A DNA stretch of 64,000 nucleotides from Catenuloplanes atrovinosus (GCF_031458235.1 NZ_JAVDYB010000001.1:6204501-6268500), one strand, 5' to 3'. Counted from the stretch's first letter, positions 55,701 to 64,000 are shown. Numbers and translations are program-made. Notes: generated by a model from the letters alone, not told the origin.

Positions 55701-56313
55701 CGGCCAGCTCCGGATTGGTGGCCGCCTCCGCGTTCTTGACCACAAGAACGTGGGAGAAACCGGTCGACGTCACGTTGACCACCAGGTCGACACCCGGCAA
55801 CACCTCGCCGTACGTCGCCCGGTCCCCACTGAGCGTGGGCTTCGGCAGCTTTCCCGGCCATGTCAGGCCCATCGTGCGGCCGGCACGCTCAACCTCGATG
55901 AACGGCGCCTCAGCACCGCCACCGGACAGAGCGGCACCGAACGGTACGGCCTTCGGCGCCACCGAGCCGTCCGAGCGCTCGACGAGCGTGGTGTCCACCG
56001 GCACCCAGCTGCCGCCCTTCGCCACATGCTCGGGCTGGACGTACAGGTTCTCGGTCGTGGTGCCGTCCGGGTTGGCGAAGACCTCGCGGCGCTCACCGCG
56101 GAACGCGAGGATCTCGACCGGCTTTCCGGTCTTCGTGGCCGCCTCGATCGCGGCGTCCTGGGTGTGCTGCGGGCCATCGGCCGGCGCGGTCACCGCCGAC
56201 GCGGCCACCGCCGCGTCCGGCGCATGCTCCACGTAGGCCAGGCCGCCGAGCAGGCCGGCGAGACCGGCCGTCAGCCCGGCGGCGCGGAACCATCTCGTGC
56301 CGTGAATCGTCAT
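52753..56313 (-). CDS. Secreted LamG-domain protein of an RHS-type locus
   Basis: A 1186-residue exported protein. The start ATG at 56313 overlaps the FG-GAP gene stop (ATGA) and gives a signal peptide (WFRAAGLTAGLAGLLGGLAYVEHA). Residues about 300-480 resemble the DNRLRE domain seen in RHS/wall-associated proteins (VYIDPVWVDTTN, SAQFHVGMTYLWGPVTRSVSLHLANAG). Two LamG-like jelly rolls follow: near 740-960 (VAEWALDEAAGSATAADARG, EWTHLALVVDPRLGKMTFYVNGV) and near 960-1180. It could bind glycans or display the RHS protein at the surface. It is the last gene of the leftward unit. Confidence 0.85.
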   Translation of the reverse strand: MTIHGTRWFRAAGLTAGLAGLLGGLAYVEHAPDAAVAASAVTAPADGPQHTQDAAIEAATKTGKPVEILAFRGERREVFANPDGTTTENLYVQPEHVAKGGSWVPVDTTLVERSDGSVAPKAVPFGAALSGGGAEAPFIEVERAGRTMGLTWPGKLPKPTLSGDRATYGEVLPGVDLVVNVTSTGFSHVLVVKNAEAATNPELAELDLGVRTGGLTVRERGEGLAAVDTATGGALFEAADPIVWDSGPAPRANARSAAPPPVDAASAAPDNAKRAELGVRLSKDTLTLTPDRAMLTAKDTRWPVYIDPVWVDTTNSGWAGVQKAFPNQPNWKFSGNAGVGLCPPADSDCAGGNDVKRILYALPTPYGGKSIISAQFHVGMTYLWGPVTRSVSLHLANAGIGSGTTWNNQPAMGALQEQKSPTNTVGCGSRNVEFNATNAVQQAAAKNWSTTTFLLKATSETDGTAWKRFCGNALLRVNYNSTPNRPAQNSLLTTPGGACVSGANAPYTDTIPTLRATLTDPDHKPGKHTENMTGEFQVSWTPAGGSTVTRLITTGVKASGSQFSITAPSDIPENVVVTWQVRARDDRTISQWSGEGGQSKCQFVLDRTRPVGPDIDSPEYLASDAGDTTAACVESEDWIGSVGQYGTFTFDSPSADVVSYRYGFNTNPSANNVLTPAAPGGPVSVDWMPTGDGQNFVTVQAFDKANNATVTSVCTFWVPNRPSVAEWALDEAAGSATAADARGALPATAGAGVTFDVPGPACQDTPTGCTDNAVALNGTAAGHLTTGAGAVPIDTSRPYTVSAWARLADHGTGARRDQTVLSHDGSGQYAYSIGYEAELDAWVARLPHTDVISLDSHSAWTPTRATPNEWTHLALVVDPRLGKMTFYVNGVVQGYVSVDASWYAQGPIQIGRRYHHAGYRDFFKGEVADVALFDRIVMPGQITALAELAPRRVGYWTLNSVAGNTSPYYSDDDTTPGQDLTLAGGPVLYAPDLDADPTLRSALVGAGHLVFDGVDDHAYTAGPVAATDGSFTVSLRVQAASTQCGTGRAAISQAGTRSSGFVIRCGATGRWEAVLPHDDANGSAQTVIDSGVAVSTDNSGQHLALVYNAFLNTASLYVDGALSATATVPYASDWAAGGGLQVGRAMTDGAYGQYFAGVVDDVRVYTGVATTPMVQLLANRQEQTQL

Positions 56314-57947
56314 GACGCGGTCCATCCCAGGAGTGCGGAGCCGGCCGGGGCAGAGGTGCCGTCGTTCGGGAACACGTAGTCGTAATCCGGCGTTCCGACG
56401 GCCACCGTCGACCACAGGACGCCGTAGAGTTTGTCTTCGCCGGTGGGGGTGCCGACATGCAGGCGGGCGCCGGACATGCTCATCGCCATGCCGATCATTT
56501 CGCCGGCCCTCGGCTCACCCGGCAACGCGGTGTTCCGGTCGACTCCGACGTCGGAGGGGATCGAGGTCAGGCCGCCACGGAACACCCGGATCGTGCCCGC
56601 GTCGCGCGCACCGCCCACGTCCTTGCCGGGCGCGCCGACCGCGAGGAGCAGCGTGTCATCGGTCACCGGCGTCGGTTCGGCATGGTTGACCATCCGCACC
56701 GAGAACCCGAAGTAGCCGCCGCGCTCCGGATCGCCGCCGATGCCCGCCGTCGCCTCGGTGACCGGGCTGAGCACCGTGCTCGTCGTGTCCGTGATGACGA
56801 ACCGCTGCACCATGCCCGCGTCCTGGACATTGTTGACATCCTCGTTCGGCACACCGATCGCCAGCAGCGACGTGGCGGTCCCCGTGTACTGAATGATCGC
56901 CACGGACTTACCCCACTGGTCACCGCGCCCCGCGACGCCGTCCACCTCTCGACCGGCGCTGTCCTTCGAGTCCTGGCTGAGGTCGGCCACGAGTTTCGGC
57001 AGCGAGCCGCTCATGGCCGTGCTGCTGAAGACCTGCGCCGAGCCGGCGAACGGCCGATCGCCGATCGTGTCCCCGGGCCGCCCGAGCACGAAGTGATGGG
57101 TGGCGGCGTCGAGGGAATAGCCGACCTGATCGTTGAGAGCCGCGGCACCGGGTATGCCGTTGCCACTCCACATCGCGTAGTTCGCCGTGCCCCGCAGCAC
57201 GTGCACGAGCCCCGCGTCCCAGTGGCCGAAGTGGTCCTCACCCGGCACCCCGATCAGCAGGTACGGCTGGTTGGCCGCGGTCCTCGACGCGGCCACGGCG
57301 TACCCGAAGTGATCCCGGTTCTCCGCGGCATCGCCGAACCCGGCGGCGTCGCTGTCCTGAGACCAGTTCTCGCTGGCCTTACCCTTGCCCAGCCCATCCG
57401 GCGACCCGTAGATCAGGTGCACCATCCCGTGATCCCGGCCGCCGTTCGCCAGATCCTCGTACGGCACCCCGACCAGCAGATCCGTGCACCCATCGGAATT
57501 CCAGTCCACGACGTCCATCGAGTAGCCGAACTGATCACCGGCCTCGGCACCCCAGAGATTATTGCTGGCCGCATTCTGATCGATCGTCTGGGTGACGTTG
57601 ATCCCCTCGTACTGCACGATGATCCGCCCGGCGCCATCATTCGCCCCGGGATCGGCGATGGCGATGTCCCGATGCCGGTCCCCGTTGAAGTCGTAAGCGC
57701 CACCGGTCCCGGCGCAGGTGGCCGCAGCGATCGCCATCCCCCTCTGAGGAGCAACGGTGGCCGACACTCCGGGACTGATGAGCGGATCAGCAATTGATTT
57801 AGTGAACCCAGACATGACCTCGGCCCGGGGTCCAGATACCGAGCCAACGAGGACCGCAGCGCCGAGCAGAATGCAGCCAAAAATCGCAACAGCGCATCGA
57901 CCGCGCCCCACATTGAAGCCTGGCGGAGAGCCGCGCAGACCGGCCAT
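56310..57947 (-). CDS. Secreted FG-GAP repeat protein
   Basis: A 545-residue protein with an N-terminal hydrophobic export signal (CAVAIFGCILLGAAVLVGSVSG). The body contains integrin-like FG-GAP blades with calcium loops: YDFNGDRHRDIAIADPGAND, VDWNSDGCTDLLVGVPYED, and the recurring GVPGED, GVPNEDVN, GAPGKD motifs, predicting a seven-bladed propeller. AGAGGAGG lies 7 nt before the ATG. It overlaps the LamG gene by 4 bp. FG-GAP, LamG and RHS proteins recur together in actinobacterial genomes, which supports a joint role at the cell surface. Confidence 0.85.
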   Translation of the reverse strand: MAGLRGSPPGFNVGRGRCAVAIFGCILLGAAVLVGSVSGPRAEVMSGFTKSIADPLISPGVSATVAPQRGMAIAAATCAGTGGAYDFNGDRHRDIAIADPGANDGAGRIIVQYEGINVTQTIDQNAASNNLWGAEAGDQFGYSMDVVDWNSDGCTDLLVGVPYEDLANGGRDHGMVHLIYGSPDGLGKGKASENWSQDSDAAGFGDAAENRDHFGYAVAASRTAANQPYLLIGVPGEDHFGHWDAGLVHVLRGTANYAMWSGNGIPGAAALNDQVGYSLDAATHHFVLGRPGDTIGDRPFAGSAQVFSSTAMSGSLPKLVADLSQDSKDSAGREVDGVAGRGDQWGKSVAIIQYTGTATSLLAIGVPNEDVNNVQDAGMVQRFVITDTTSTVLSPVTEATAGIGGDPERGGYFGFSVRMVNHAEPTPVTDDTLLLAVGAPGKDVGGARDAGTIRVFRGGLTSIPSDVGVDRNTALPGEPRAGEMIGMAMSMSGARLHVGTPTGEDKLYGVLWSTVAVGTPDYDYVFPNDGTSAPAGSALLGWTAS

Positions 57948-58247
57948 AATGATTCCTCCTCTGGGAACTTATGCACTGGCACCAAATAGGCAATACATAG
58001 CCCGGCACGGACAGCGCACACATCACATACGCAACGGCACATCCATTGAGTCAGAATGCGATGCTACCGGTCGCCAACACCCACGGAACCTCTTTAACCA
58101 CGGCAGTGACCGCCCCAGCCCTTCAATACGCCGACCAGGAAACACCGAGAACCGCGTTCACCAATTGAATCGCCGAGGGGCCGGCCTACACCAGAGTACG
58201 CATAATTAGAGACCCAGCCGAACAGAACTAACGCCGTCGGCATACCG
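57948..58247. other. AT-richer intergenic stretch inside the toxin locus
   Basis: This gap of 300 bp between the immunity gene and the FG-GAP gene is much lower in GC than the rest of the window. It probably holds the promoter of the FG-GAP-LamG pair. It contains no recognisable gene; a degenerate immunity or toxin remnant cannot be excluded. Confidence 0.45.
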
Positions 58248-58799
58248 TCAGTACAATCCTCGGTCAATCTCCGAAAAGATCCTCTGAACACCTTCGGCCT
58301 TGTCCACTTCTCGCCTAACACCCATAACTAGCGCCCACCGGCGGGCATCAGGTTCCACCTTCCGGAGAATCAGAATAGCCAGTTGCCGAACATCACTATC
58401 ACCATCACTTAACCAATCATAGAAAACCCAAATGGCGCCACGCGCAAGCCGCTGGCACTCACTCGCAATATCGGAGTTTCCTAATGCCATTTCAGACGGG
58501 TGCGGCTGCCCGAATACCATCTGCTGAATTAGTTCAGCCACCGTTCGCCGCACGGCACCAGAGGGCACGGACACTGCCATACACAAAAGAATTTCAAGCG
58601 TCGGCACAGCCGCCTCGTGCAGTTGCCCCTGCACGATCACCTCATTGTCGATACGCCAATATGCGGCCTCAGCAGCATCCTCGGAGGACGCCGAGAACAG
58701 GTCCCATAGCGCCTGTGGCACGCCAACGGCACTACCCGAGTCCGATCTCAAGCTCGCCCAATACACAGAGTCAATTAAGATTCGCGCGACATTATTCAT
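58248..58799 (-). CDS. HEAT-like immunity protein of the RHS toxin
   Basis: The 183-residue protein starts at ATG 58799, which overlaps the RHS stop (ATGA). It reads MNNVARILIDSVYWASLRSDSGSAVGVPQALWDLFSASSEDAAEAAYWRIDNEVIVQGQLHEAAVPTLEILL and continues as paired helices. The WxSL-x-x-x-x-GSA-x-x-VP, YWRI and VxQGxxHEAAVPxLxxLL pattern is one I know from HEAT-repeat immunity proteins behind actinobacterial polymorphic toxins. It should bind and neutralise the C-terminal tip of the RHS protein. Its GC content is lower than that of neighbouring housekeeping genes. Confidence 0.75.
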   Translation of the reverse strand: MNNVARILIDSVYWASLRSDSGSAVGVPQALWDLFSASSEDAAEAAYWRIDNEVIVQGQLHEAAVPTLEILLCMAVSVPSGAVRRTVAELIQQMVFGQPHPSEMALGNSDIASECQRLARGAIWVFYDWLSDGDSDVRQLAILILRKVEPDARRWALVMGVRREVDKAEGVQRIFSEIDRGLY

Positions 58800-61700
58800 G
58801 GCACAACTTCCATATCCCACGCGCCGCCAGGCTTCACCAATGTCCCGGACGGAAACTGAGACGGATCGAGGTTTTCCTGACATCGGTGACAGATTGGCAC
58901 CTGCTTGCCGGTCCGCGGACGAATTGCCTCGACATATATGATTTTCTTTGGATCGATCCCTAGTTGCCGAGCAACGTCATCCTCCGCACAGCCGTCCGGA
59001 TTGCTATTACAGCCTGCCGCAACCCTCCCAGTAGCCGGATCCGATCCGGCCGTCACCGTTGCCTTACTACTTCCAACCTCCGCCGCAAGGGCGTCGCGCG
59101 CCTCCCTTGCCTCATCAAGCGGGTCACCACAGCCACCAGTGTTGTGCACAAGCACCGACGTTGCGCCCGCCAGTACATAGTACGTGTGAATGTCATCAAC
59201 GGTCAGGTTGTGGACGCGTTCAACTTCGGACCAGCGAGAAACTGCGGAGATTGAGACTCGAGCGCCACTGGACGTCCGCAGCCATTGACCCGGATTCAGA
59301 TCAGCAGCTCTCGCCCATGCGCCTTCTTCTGGAAGCCAAAAGGGATGACCATCAGTGGCGATGATCTGGTCGACATCTTTGCCACCGGTGTCGATAGTGA
59401 GTCGAACTAGATTCTTTTCACCATCACCAACAATCGTCGCGACGACGCTCTTCGCCGCCGTCTGACCGGTATCCGGATTCGTGGCGAGCACGCTGTCGCC
59501 AGTTTCGACTTCCTCGATCGGCTTTGTAGACCCGTCAGCGAGAACGACCACGGTACCGGGAAGAAAACTATTCTTGATCGAGATTGGGCAACTGCCGTTC
59601 ATATTTGGCAGAGCATCAACACGTTTGCGGCTGGCGAACCAGTTACGAGCGCCCTCGATCAGCTTGCCGCCGAGGTTCCACAGACGCTTGCCGAGGGCCG
59701 CGGCCTTCTCCCACTGCCACGGTGCGCCGTACTTGCGGGCGATTTTGGCGGGAAGCCCGCCGATGAAAGTGGTGAGAACGTTGATGGCGGTTTCGGCGCA
59801 GGCCATCAGGTCGCCGTTGGTGAAGCAGTCCAGAGCGTCGGTGATGCCCAGTTCGTCCATCAGGATCTTGCCGAGTTCCTTGGCGACCGTGATGACCAGT
59901 TGCTTGGCCGCCTCGGCCTCGGCCTGGGCCTTGGCCACCGCCGGGTCGACCGTCGGCGTGGGGTTGCGGGCGTAGCCGCCGGTGTTGGCGGTGGTCGCCT
60001 TCTTGCCGCTCGGCCGGTCGTACAGGTAGAACTTGCCGTTCGAGGCCTTCTTGAACTGGGTGTTGTTGGCCTTGTGGTAGTCCTCCTCGGCCCGGCCGCC
60101 CTCGGTGACCAGCGGGCGCAGCCCGTCCGGGTCGGAGTAGGACGTCGGGTTGTTGTTGCCGTAGGCGTACCCGTGCATCTGTTGCGGATCGGTGCTGTCG
60201 ATGATCGGGTCGACGGAGATGAACCGGCCGATCGCCGGGTCGTACTCGCGTGCCCCGAGGTGGGTCAGCCCGGTCGACGCGTCCTGCGTGCCGCCGACGA
60301 AGCCCTTCTCGCTCGACCACGATGCCGGCTGCGTGCCGCGCGGTGTGCCGAACGGGGTGCTGCGCCGCATGGTGATCGCGCCGGTGGTCGCGTCGATGCT
60401 GGCCTGGCCGGTGCCGTGGTGGTCGGCGACCTCGAAGAACGTGCCCGCCACGGTCCGCACCACGACCGCGCCCGAGCCCACCGGGTAGTACCGCGTGCCG
60501 TCGACGACGCCGGTCGCCGTCTTGAGCTTCAGCTCCATGCTGCCCATGTACAGCGTGGTCGCGCCCGGTTCCTTGCGCACGATCCGGTTGCCCGAGGCGT
60601 CGTAGACGTAGCTGGTGGTCTGGCCGGCCTTGGTGACCGACTCGAGCTTGCCCTCGGCGTTCCAGTCGAACGTCTGCTCCTCGCCCACCTGGACGCGCTT
60701 GGTCATGTTGCCCGCGGCGTCGTACTCGTAGGTGTGCAGCCGGTCCCCGGCGATGGTGCGCTCGGTGACCTTCGTGAGCGCGTGCGGCCTGGCCTCGCCC
60801 GGCTCCGGGGTGACGTAGTCGCGGGTGACGCTCGCGGCGCCGCCGACGCCGTGCTGGGTCTCGGAGACCCGGTTGCCGGCCTTGTCGTAGGTGTACGTCG
60901 AGTGGTACGCCGCCGGCCCGCCGACCGTGCCGGATTCGCAGGTGGTCGAGGTCGATCGCGCCTCGGTCATCCGGCGCAGATAGTCGTAGGTGAAGCACTG
61001 GACGTCGGCGGGACCGCTGGCGGACCTGTCCTCGATTCTCTGCACGTTGCCGGAGGCGTCGTAGGCGTAGTGCTGGTCGAAGGCTGTTGCCGGCGTCGCG
61101 CCCTCGCGGCCGAGCGTGGACCGCACCAGGCGGCTGGTGCCCTCCTCGTAGAAGAACGTCTGCCACGCCTTCTTGCCGCCCGTGTTCAGCTCGGCCTGGA
61201 GCAGTTCGCCGGTCTGCGCGTAGGAGGTCGCGGTCAGGATCGTCGAGATACCGGTGCGGATGCCGGTCAGCCGCTGAAGATCGTCGTACGAGTAGGTGAC
61301 GCCCTCGCCGGGCAGCCCGCCGGACGCCGGGAACGACGTCGACTTCACCGACCCGTCGGCGTTGTACGACGTGACGAAGCTGTAGGTCCCGCCCAGCGCG
61401 TCGCCGACCTCGGCCTTCGGGAAGCTGTATCGCACGGTGGTCGGCCGGTAGTTGACGTCCAGCTCCGCGTTCACCTGCACGAACTTGTTGCCGTTGACGA
61501 TCCGGCTCGCCGTGTGCAAGTGCCCCTTGGCAACCTGGTCGTAGGTGTACTCGGTCAGCTTCGTGCCGGTGGTGTCGGTACCCGCGTAGGTGGCGAGCGT
61601 TCGGCCGATCACGTCGTATGTCGTGTGGATGCTCTCGCCGTTGCCGTTCTTCGTGGTTACCGGCCGGTCGAGGTCGTTGTACGTGATCTCCGAGGTGCCC

Positions 61701-64000
61701 GCGTCCGGGTCGATCGACTTGATCTTCCGACCGCGCTGGTCGTAGAAGTACCGCCAGACGTTGCCCTCGGGGTCCGTGACCGTCGCCTGCTGACCACCCG
61801 GCGTGTACGTGTACTTCGTGACGTCGTACGCGTCGCCGGTCGCCGTGGCACCGTGGTACTGCCGCAGCTCGATCAGCGCACCCCGGGCATCGGTGATCCG
61901 GGTCGTCGCCGTCTCGCCCGCGGGCGGGTCGACGTGGACGCGATCACCGCCGTACCTGGTGACCGAGTGCCACTTCTCCTGGCCGGCGACGAGCGTGGTC
62001 GTCACCTTGACCCGGTCGGCGCCGTCGTAGGTGTACGCGGTCTGGAGGTCGACCAGGCCGTTGTCGATCGCCTTCGTACCGTCGCTGGTCAGCAGCTGCC
62101 CGGACGGAGCGCCCGCCGCGAAGTAGGTGTCGTTGACCTTCGCCAGCTGGCCGGTGTGCGTGTAAAACGTGTCCGCGACCAGCCGGCCGCCCTCGGGTCC
62201 CTCGGACTGGGTCTGCCGCGGCCGCAGGAAGCCGTCGTAGAGCGTGTACTCGGCGCCGTACCCGACGCCGTCCGCCTCGATCTTCTCGGTCCTCGTCGAC
62301 ACGATCTTGCCGGACTCGATGGTGTAGCCGTACTTGATGGATGGTGACGCGCCGGCCGCGCGCGACCGATCCGGCAGCCACACGCTCACGACCCGGCCGA
62401 TCGGGTCGTACGCCATCTCGGTCCGGCGCCCGTTCGGGTCACTCTGCGCCTTCGGCAGGCCCCAGGCGGGCTCGTACTCCGTGGTGGTGACGAAGTTGAA
62501 CGGGCTGGGTGTGGTCTCCACCTTCAGCGTGGTCAGCCCGTACGTCTCGGTGTACGCGGTCTTCGTGAGCGTCCCGGCTCCGTCCCGCGACTCGACCGGA
62601 CGCCCGTAGCCGTCGTAGACCGTGCTGGCCACCGGCACGAACGTCGCCGTGGTGCCGTCGTGCGTGGCCAGCTTCTCCGTCTTGGTCACGTCGCCCTTGG
62701 AGGGCGCCGCGCCGAGCGTGGTGGAGACGTCGTGGTAGTTCCGGTCGTGGGTGAGCAGTTGCGTGGCCCGGTTCGGCGTCACCGAGCAGAGCACGGAGAA
62801 GCCCTCGACCTGGGACACCACCTGATACAGGTGCGCGGTGGCGTTGTCGGCGTAGGTGGTGCGCGTGCACTTCTCGTCGCCGGTGACCTTGACGTCGCCG
62901 TGCTCCTCGACGCGCGTGACCCGGCCGACCGTCGTGTCGTAGCTGGTGACGGTCTTCGTCTCCCGCCAGCCGCCGGACTCCAGTGCCGTGAACCCGCGTT
63001 CGGTCTCGGGCGACACGAAGAACGCCCGGTCCCAGCCCCAGCTGTGCTGCACGGCCGCGGTCTCGTGCCGCCACGGCGACGTCACGGTCTTAGAGATCAT
63101 TTTCGCGCCGTCGAAGGCCTGCGTCTCGTACGTGAATCCGGCCAGTTCGTCGTGGTCGGTGTGCGTGGTACCGACCGAGTCGGTAACCGTGCCGCCGAGG
63201 CCTCGCAGGTAGAAGTGGTCACTGCGGGTGGTCTCGATCTGGCCGTTGCCCTGCCGGACCCGCACCTGGTTGTAGCCGCGCCAGTCCGACCAGGTCAGAT
63301 ACGCCGGGTCGGAGAGGCCGTTCGGCTCCTCCTTCTTCCAGCCGGCGTTGCCCACGTACTCGTAGGAGGTCACCATGTCCGGCGCGCCACCGGTGTTGTC
63401 CGTCTCGGTCACGGACCTCACCACGTACTTGTGGAACCAGTCCGTGATCGGCTGTTGCTCACCCGTCGGATGCCATTTGACCGGGTAGCAGCGCTTCGTG
63501 CTCGTCGACTCCGAGCCGGGCAGGTCACCGATCCCGCAGTCCGCGTCCCAGTACCGGACGGTGACCTGGCCGCCGCTGTCGTTGAGCACCTGCGTCAGCC
63601 GGGGCCGGATCAACGGCGCGATGTTGTCCTCCGAGCCGTTGTCGATCCGGTTCGGCAGTTGCAGCGGGCCGAGTTCCACCGACGGCATCGTGACCGTGCC
63701 ACCGGCCAGACCGCGATGGGTGATCTTGTGGAGCCAGAGGGAGCGCGAGCCGTCGGCGTTGTTCGTGAACGTGTGCGTCAGGTCCCAGGCGTCGACCGGG
63801 TTCCAGGCCGTGGCGCCGCGGATCTCCGTGGTGACGGTGACCAGGCGCTTACGGGTCCAGAACGACGGCGCCGACTGCGCGGTGGTGCACTTCGTGTTCG
63901 CCGCGCAGTTGCGGTCCCAGGGCACGTCCGGCCACGAGGTGGCGGTGCTGTTGTTGAGCGACCCCGGGGCGCAGGCGAAGGTGTCGGTCTTCAGGCACCG
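58796..64000 (-). CDS. RHS/YD-repeat polymorphic toxin with HINT and deaminase-like tip (5' partial)
   Basis: The C-terminal 1734 residues are in the window; the frame is open past base 64000. Dozens of YD repeats (YTYDGADRV, YTYDKAGNRVSE, YEYDAAGNMTKR, YVYDASGNRIVRKE) lead to the RHS core, GLTHLGAREYDPAIGRFISVDPI and YAYGNNNPTSYSDPDGL. A helical pre-toxin region follows, then a HINT domain (about 59143-59575) from SFLPGTVVVLADGSTKPIEEVETGD to TYYVLAGATSVLVHN, expected to cut after the Asn. The last ~115 residues are the toxin: GCAEDDVARQLG and VPICHRC give the CAE and CxxC set of the cytidine-deaminase fold. GC falls sharply in the tip. The immunity gene overlaps its stop. Confidence 0.88.
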   Translation of the reverse strand, partial: RCLKTDTFACAPGSLNNSTATSWPDVPWDRNCAANTKCTTAQSAPSFWTRKRLVTVTTEIRGATAWNPVDAWDLTHTFTNNADGSRSLWLHKITHRGLAGGTVTMPSVELGPLQLPNRIDNGSEDNIAPLIRPRLTQVLNDSGGQVTVRYWDADCGIGDLPGSESTSTKRCYPVKWHPTGEQQPITDWFHKYVVRSVTETDNTGGAPDMVTSYEYVGNAGWKKEEPNGLSDPAYLTWSDWRGYNQVRVRQGNGQIETTRSDHFYLRGLGGTVTDSVGTTHTDHDELAGFTYETQAFDGAKMISKTVTSPWRHETAAVQHSWGWDRAFFVSPETERGFTALESGGWRETKTVTSYDTTVGRVTRVEEHGDVKVTGDEKCTRTTYADNATAHLYQVVSQVEGFSVLCSVTPNRATQLLTHDRNYHDVSTTLGAAPSKGDVTKTEKLATHDGTTATFVPVASTVYDGYGRPVESRDGAGTLTKTAYTETYGLTTLKVETTPSPFNFVTTTEYEPAWGLPKAQSDPNGRRTEMAYDPIGRVVSVWLPDRSRAAGASPSIKYGYTIESGKIVSTRTEKIEADGVGYGAEYTLYDGFLRPRQTQSEGPEGGRLVADTFYTHTGQLAKVNDTYFAAGAPSGQLLTSDGTKAIDNGLVDLQTAYTYDGADRVKVTTTLVAGQEKWHSVTRYGGDRVHVDPPAGETATTRITDARGALIELRQYHGATATGDAYDVTKYTYTPGGQQATVTDPEGNVWRYFYDQRGRKIKSIDPDAGTSEITYNDLDRPVTTKNGNGESIHTTYDVIGRTLATYAGTDTTGTKLTEYTYDQVAKGHLHTASRIVNGNKFVQVNAELDVNYRPTTVRYSFPKAEVGDALGGTYSFVTSYNADGSVKSTSFPASGGLPGEGVTYSYDDLQRLTGIRTGISTILTATSYAQTGELLQAELNTGGKKAWQTFFYEEGTSRLVRSTLGREGATPATAFDQHYAYDASGNVQRIEDRSASGPADVQCFTYDYLRRMTEARSTSTTCESGTVGGPAAYHSTYTYDKAGNRVSETQHGVGGAASVTRDYVTPEPGEARPHALTKVTERTIAGDRLHTYEYDAAGNMTKRVQVGEEQTFDWNAEGKLESVTKAGQTTSYVYDASGNRIVRKEPGATTLYMGSMELKLKTATGVVDGTRYYPVGSGAVVVRTVAGTFFEVADHHGTGQASIDATTGAITMRRSTPFGTPRGTQPASWSSEKGFVGGTQDASTGLTHLGAREYDPAIGRFISVDPIIDSTDPQQMHGYAYGNNNPTSYSDPDGLRPLVTEGGRAEEDYHKANNTQFKKASNGKFYLYDRPSGKKATTANTGGYARNPTPTVDPAVAKAQAEAEAAKQLVITVAKELGKILMDELGITDALDCFTNGDLMACAETAINVLTTFIGGLPAKIARKYGAPWQWEKAAALGKRLWNLGGKLIEGARNWFASRKRVDALPNMNGSCPISIKNSFLPGTVVVLADGSTKPIEEVETGDSVLATNPDTGQTAAKSVVATIVGDGEKNLVRLTIDTGGKDVDQIIATDGHPFWLPEEGAWARAADLNPGQWLRTSSGARVSISAVSRWSEVERVHNLTVDDIHTYYVLAGATSVLVHNTGGCGDPLDEAREARDALAAEVGSSKATVTAGSDPATGRVAAGCNSNPDGCAEDDVARQLGIDPKKIIYVEAIRPRTGKQVPICHRCQENLDPSQFPSGTLVKPGGAWDMEVVP

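Overview
The window is chromosomal DNA of a high-GC actinobacterium, most probably a member of the Micromonosporaceae (Actinoplanes/Catenuplanes-like). The reasons are the very high third-position GC, frequent GTG/TTG starts, the DUF5130/CtaJ-like pair, OtsA with an OtsB-GH15 fusion, a chemotaxis receptor (fitting a lineage with motile spores) and an RHS-type polymorphic toxin locus. No tRNA, rRNA, CRISPR array or complete insertion sequence was seen. Family assignments come from reading motifs in the translations, not from database searches.

Layout. 1-0.2 kb: tail of an Lrp/AsnC-type protein. 0.2-1.95 kb: a gene-free stretch with minisatellites, hairpins and a palindromic element. 1.95-7.2 kb: nhaA, a 19-residue lysine-rich peptide gene, gnd, and an Lrp-type regulator divergent from hpd. 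7.4-14.1 kb: a huge disordered protein with one membrane anchor, a small membrane protein, an Eis-like acetyltransferase, an array of GTAAGCAGAGC repeats, and a second Pro/Ala-rich protein. 14.1-21.6 kb: rpiB, a DUF1015 protein, pepN, a DUF5130/CtaJ-like pair, and a secreted protein with a class F-like sortase. 21.6-22.5 kb: repeat-rich and gene-free. 22.5-31.4 kb: HNH nuclease, MscS channel, MFS transporter, truncated haemoglobin, secreted beta-propeller, YbjN protein, thioesterase pair and ettA. 31.6-36.4 kb: a toxin-antitoxin-like pair, then otsA overlapping the otsB-GH15 fusion. 36.4-37.3 kb: minisatellites. 37.3-41 kb: a cobalamin cluster (cobC-type decarboxylase, cobT, cobA/cysG-type) read leftwards. 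41-44.8 kb: class A penicillin-binding protein, GNAT acetyltransferase, SURF1. 44.8-45.75 kb: a second copy of the palindromic element inside dispersed repeats. 45.75-52.7 kb: ATP-dependent DNA ligase, a short DUF222-like protein, M20 dipeptidase, M48 protease, YceI protein and a chemotaxis receptor. 52.7-64 kb: the toxin locus, read leftwards as RHS/YD protein with HINT and a deaminase-like tip, HEAT-like immunity protein, FG-GAP protein and LamG protein.

Genes that probably work together: otsA with otsB-GH15 (trehalose/alpha-glucan metabolism); the three cob genes (overlapping, co-transcribed); CtaJ-like and DUF5130; the secreted protein and its sortase; the RHS toxin with its overlapping immunity gene. 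The least explained material is non-coding: a hairpin element present twice 44 kb apart, a dispersed family with the 15-mer core CCCGCGGGAGCATGC (six exact copies, including a 139-bp inverted pair about 96% identical), and the 11-mer GTAAGCAGAGC, found eight times in one array region (seven at a 44-47 bp period plus one inverted copy) and twice more, 45 bp apart, inside hpd.
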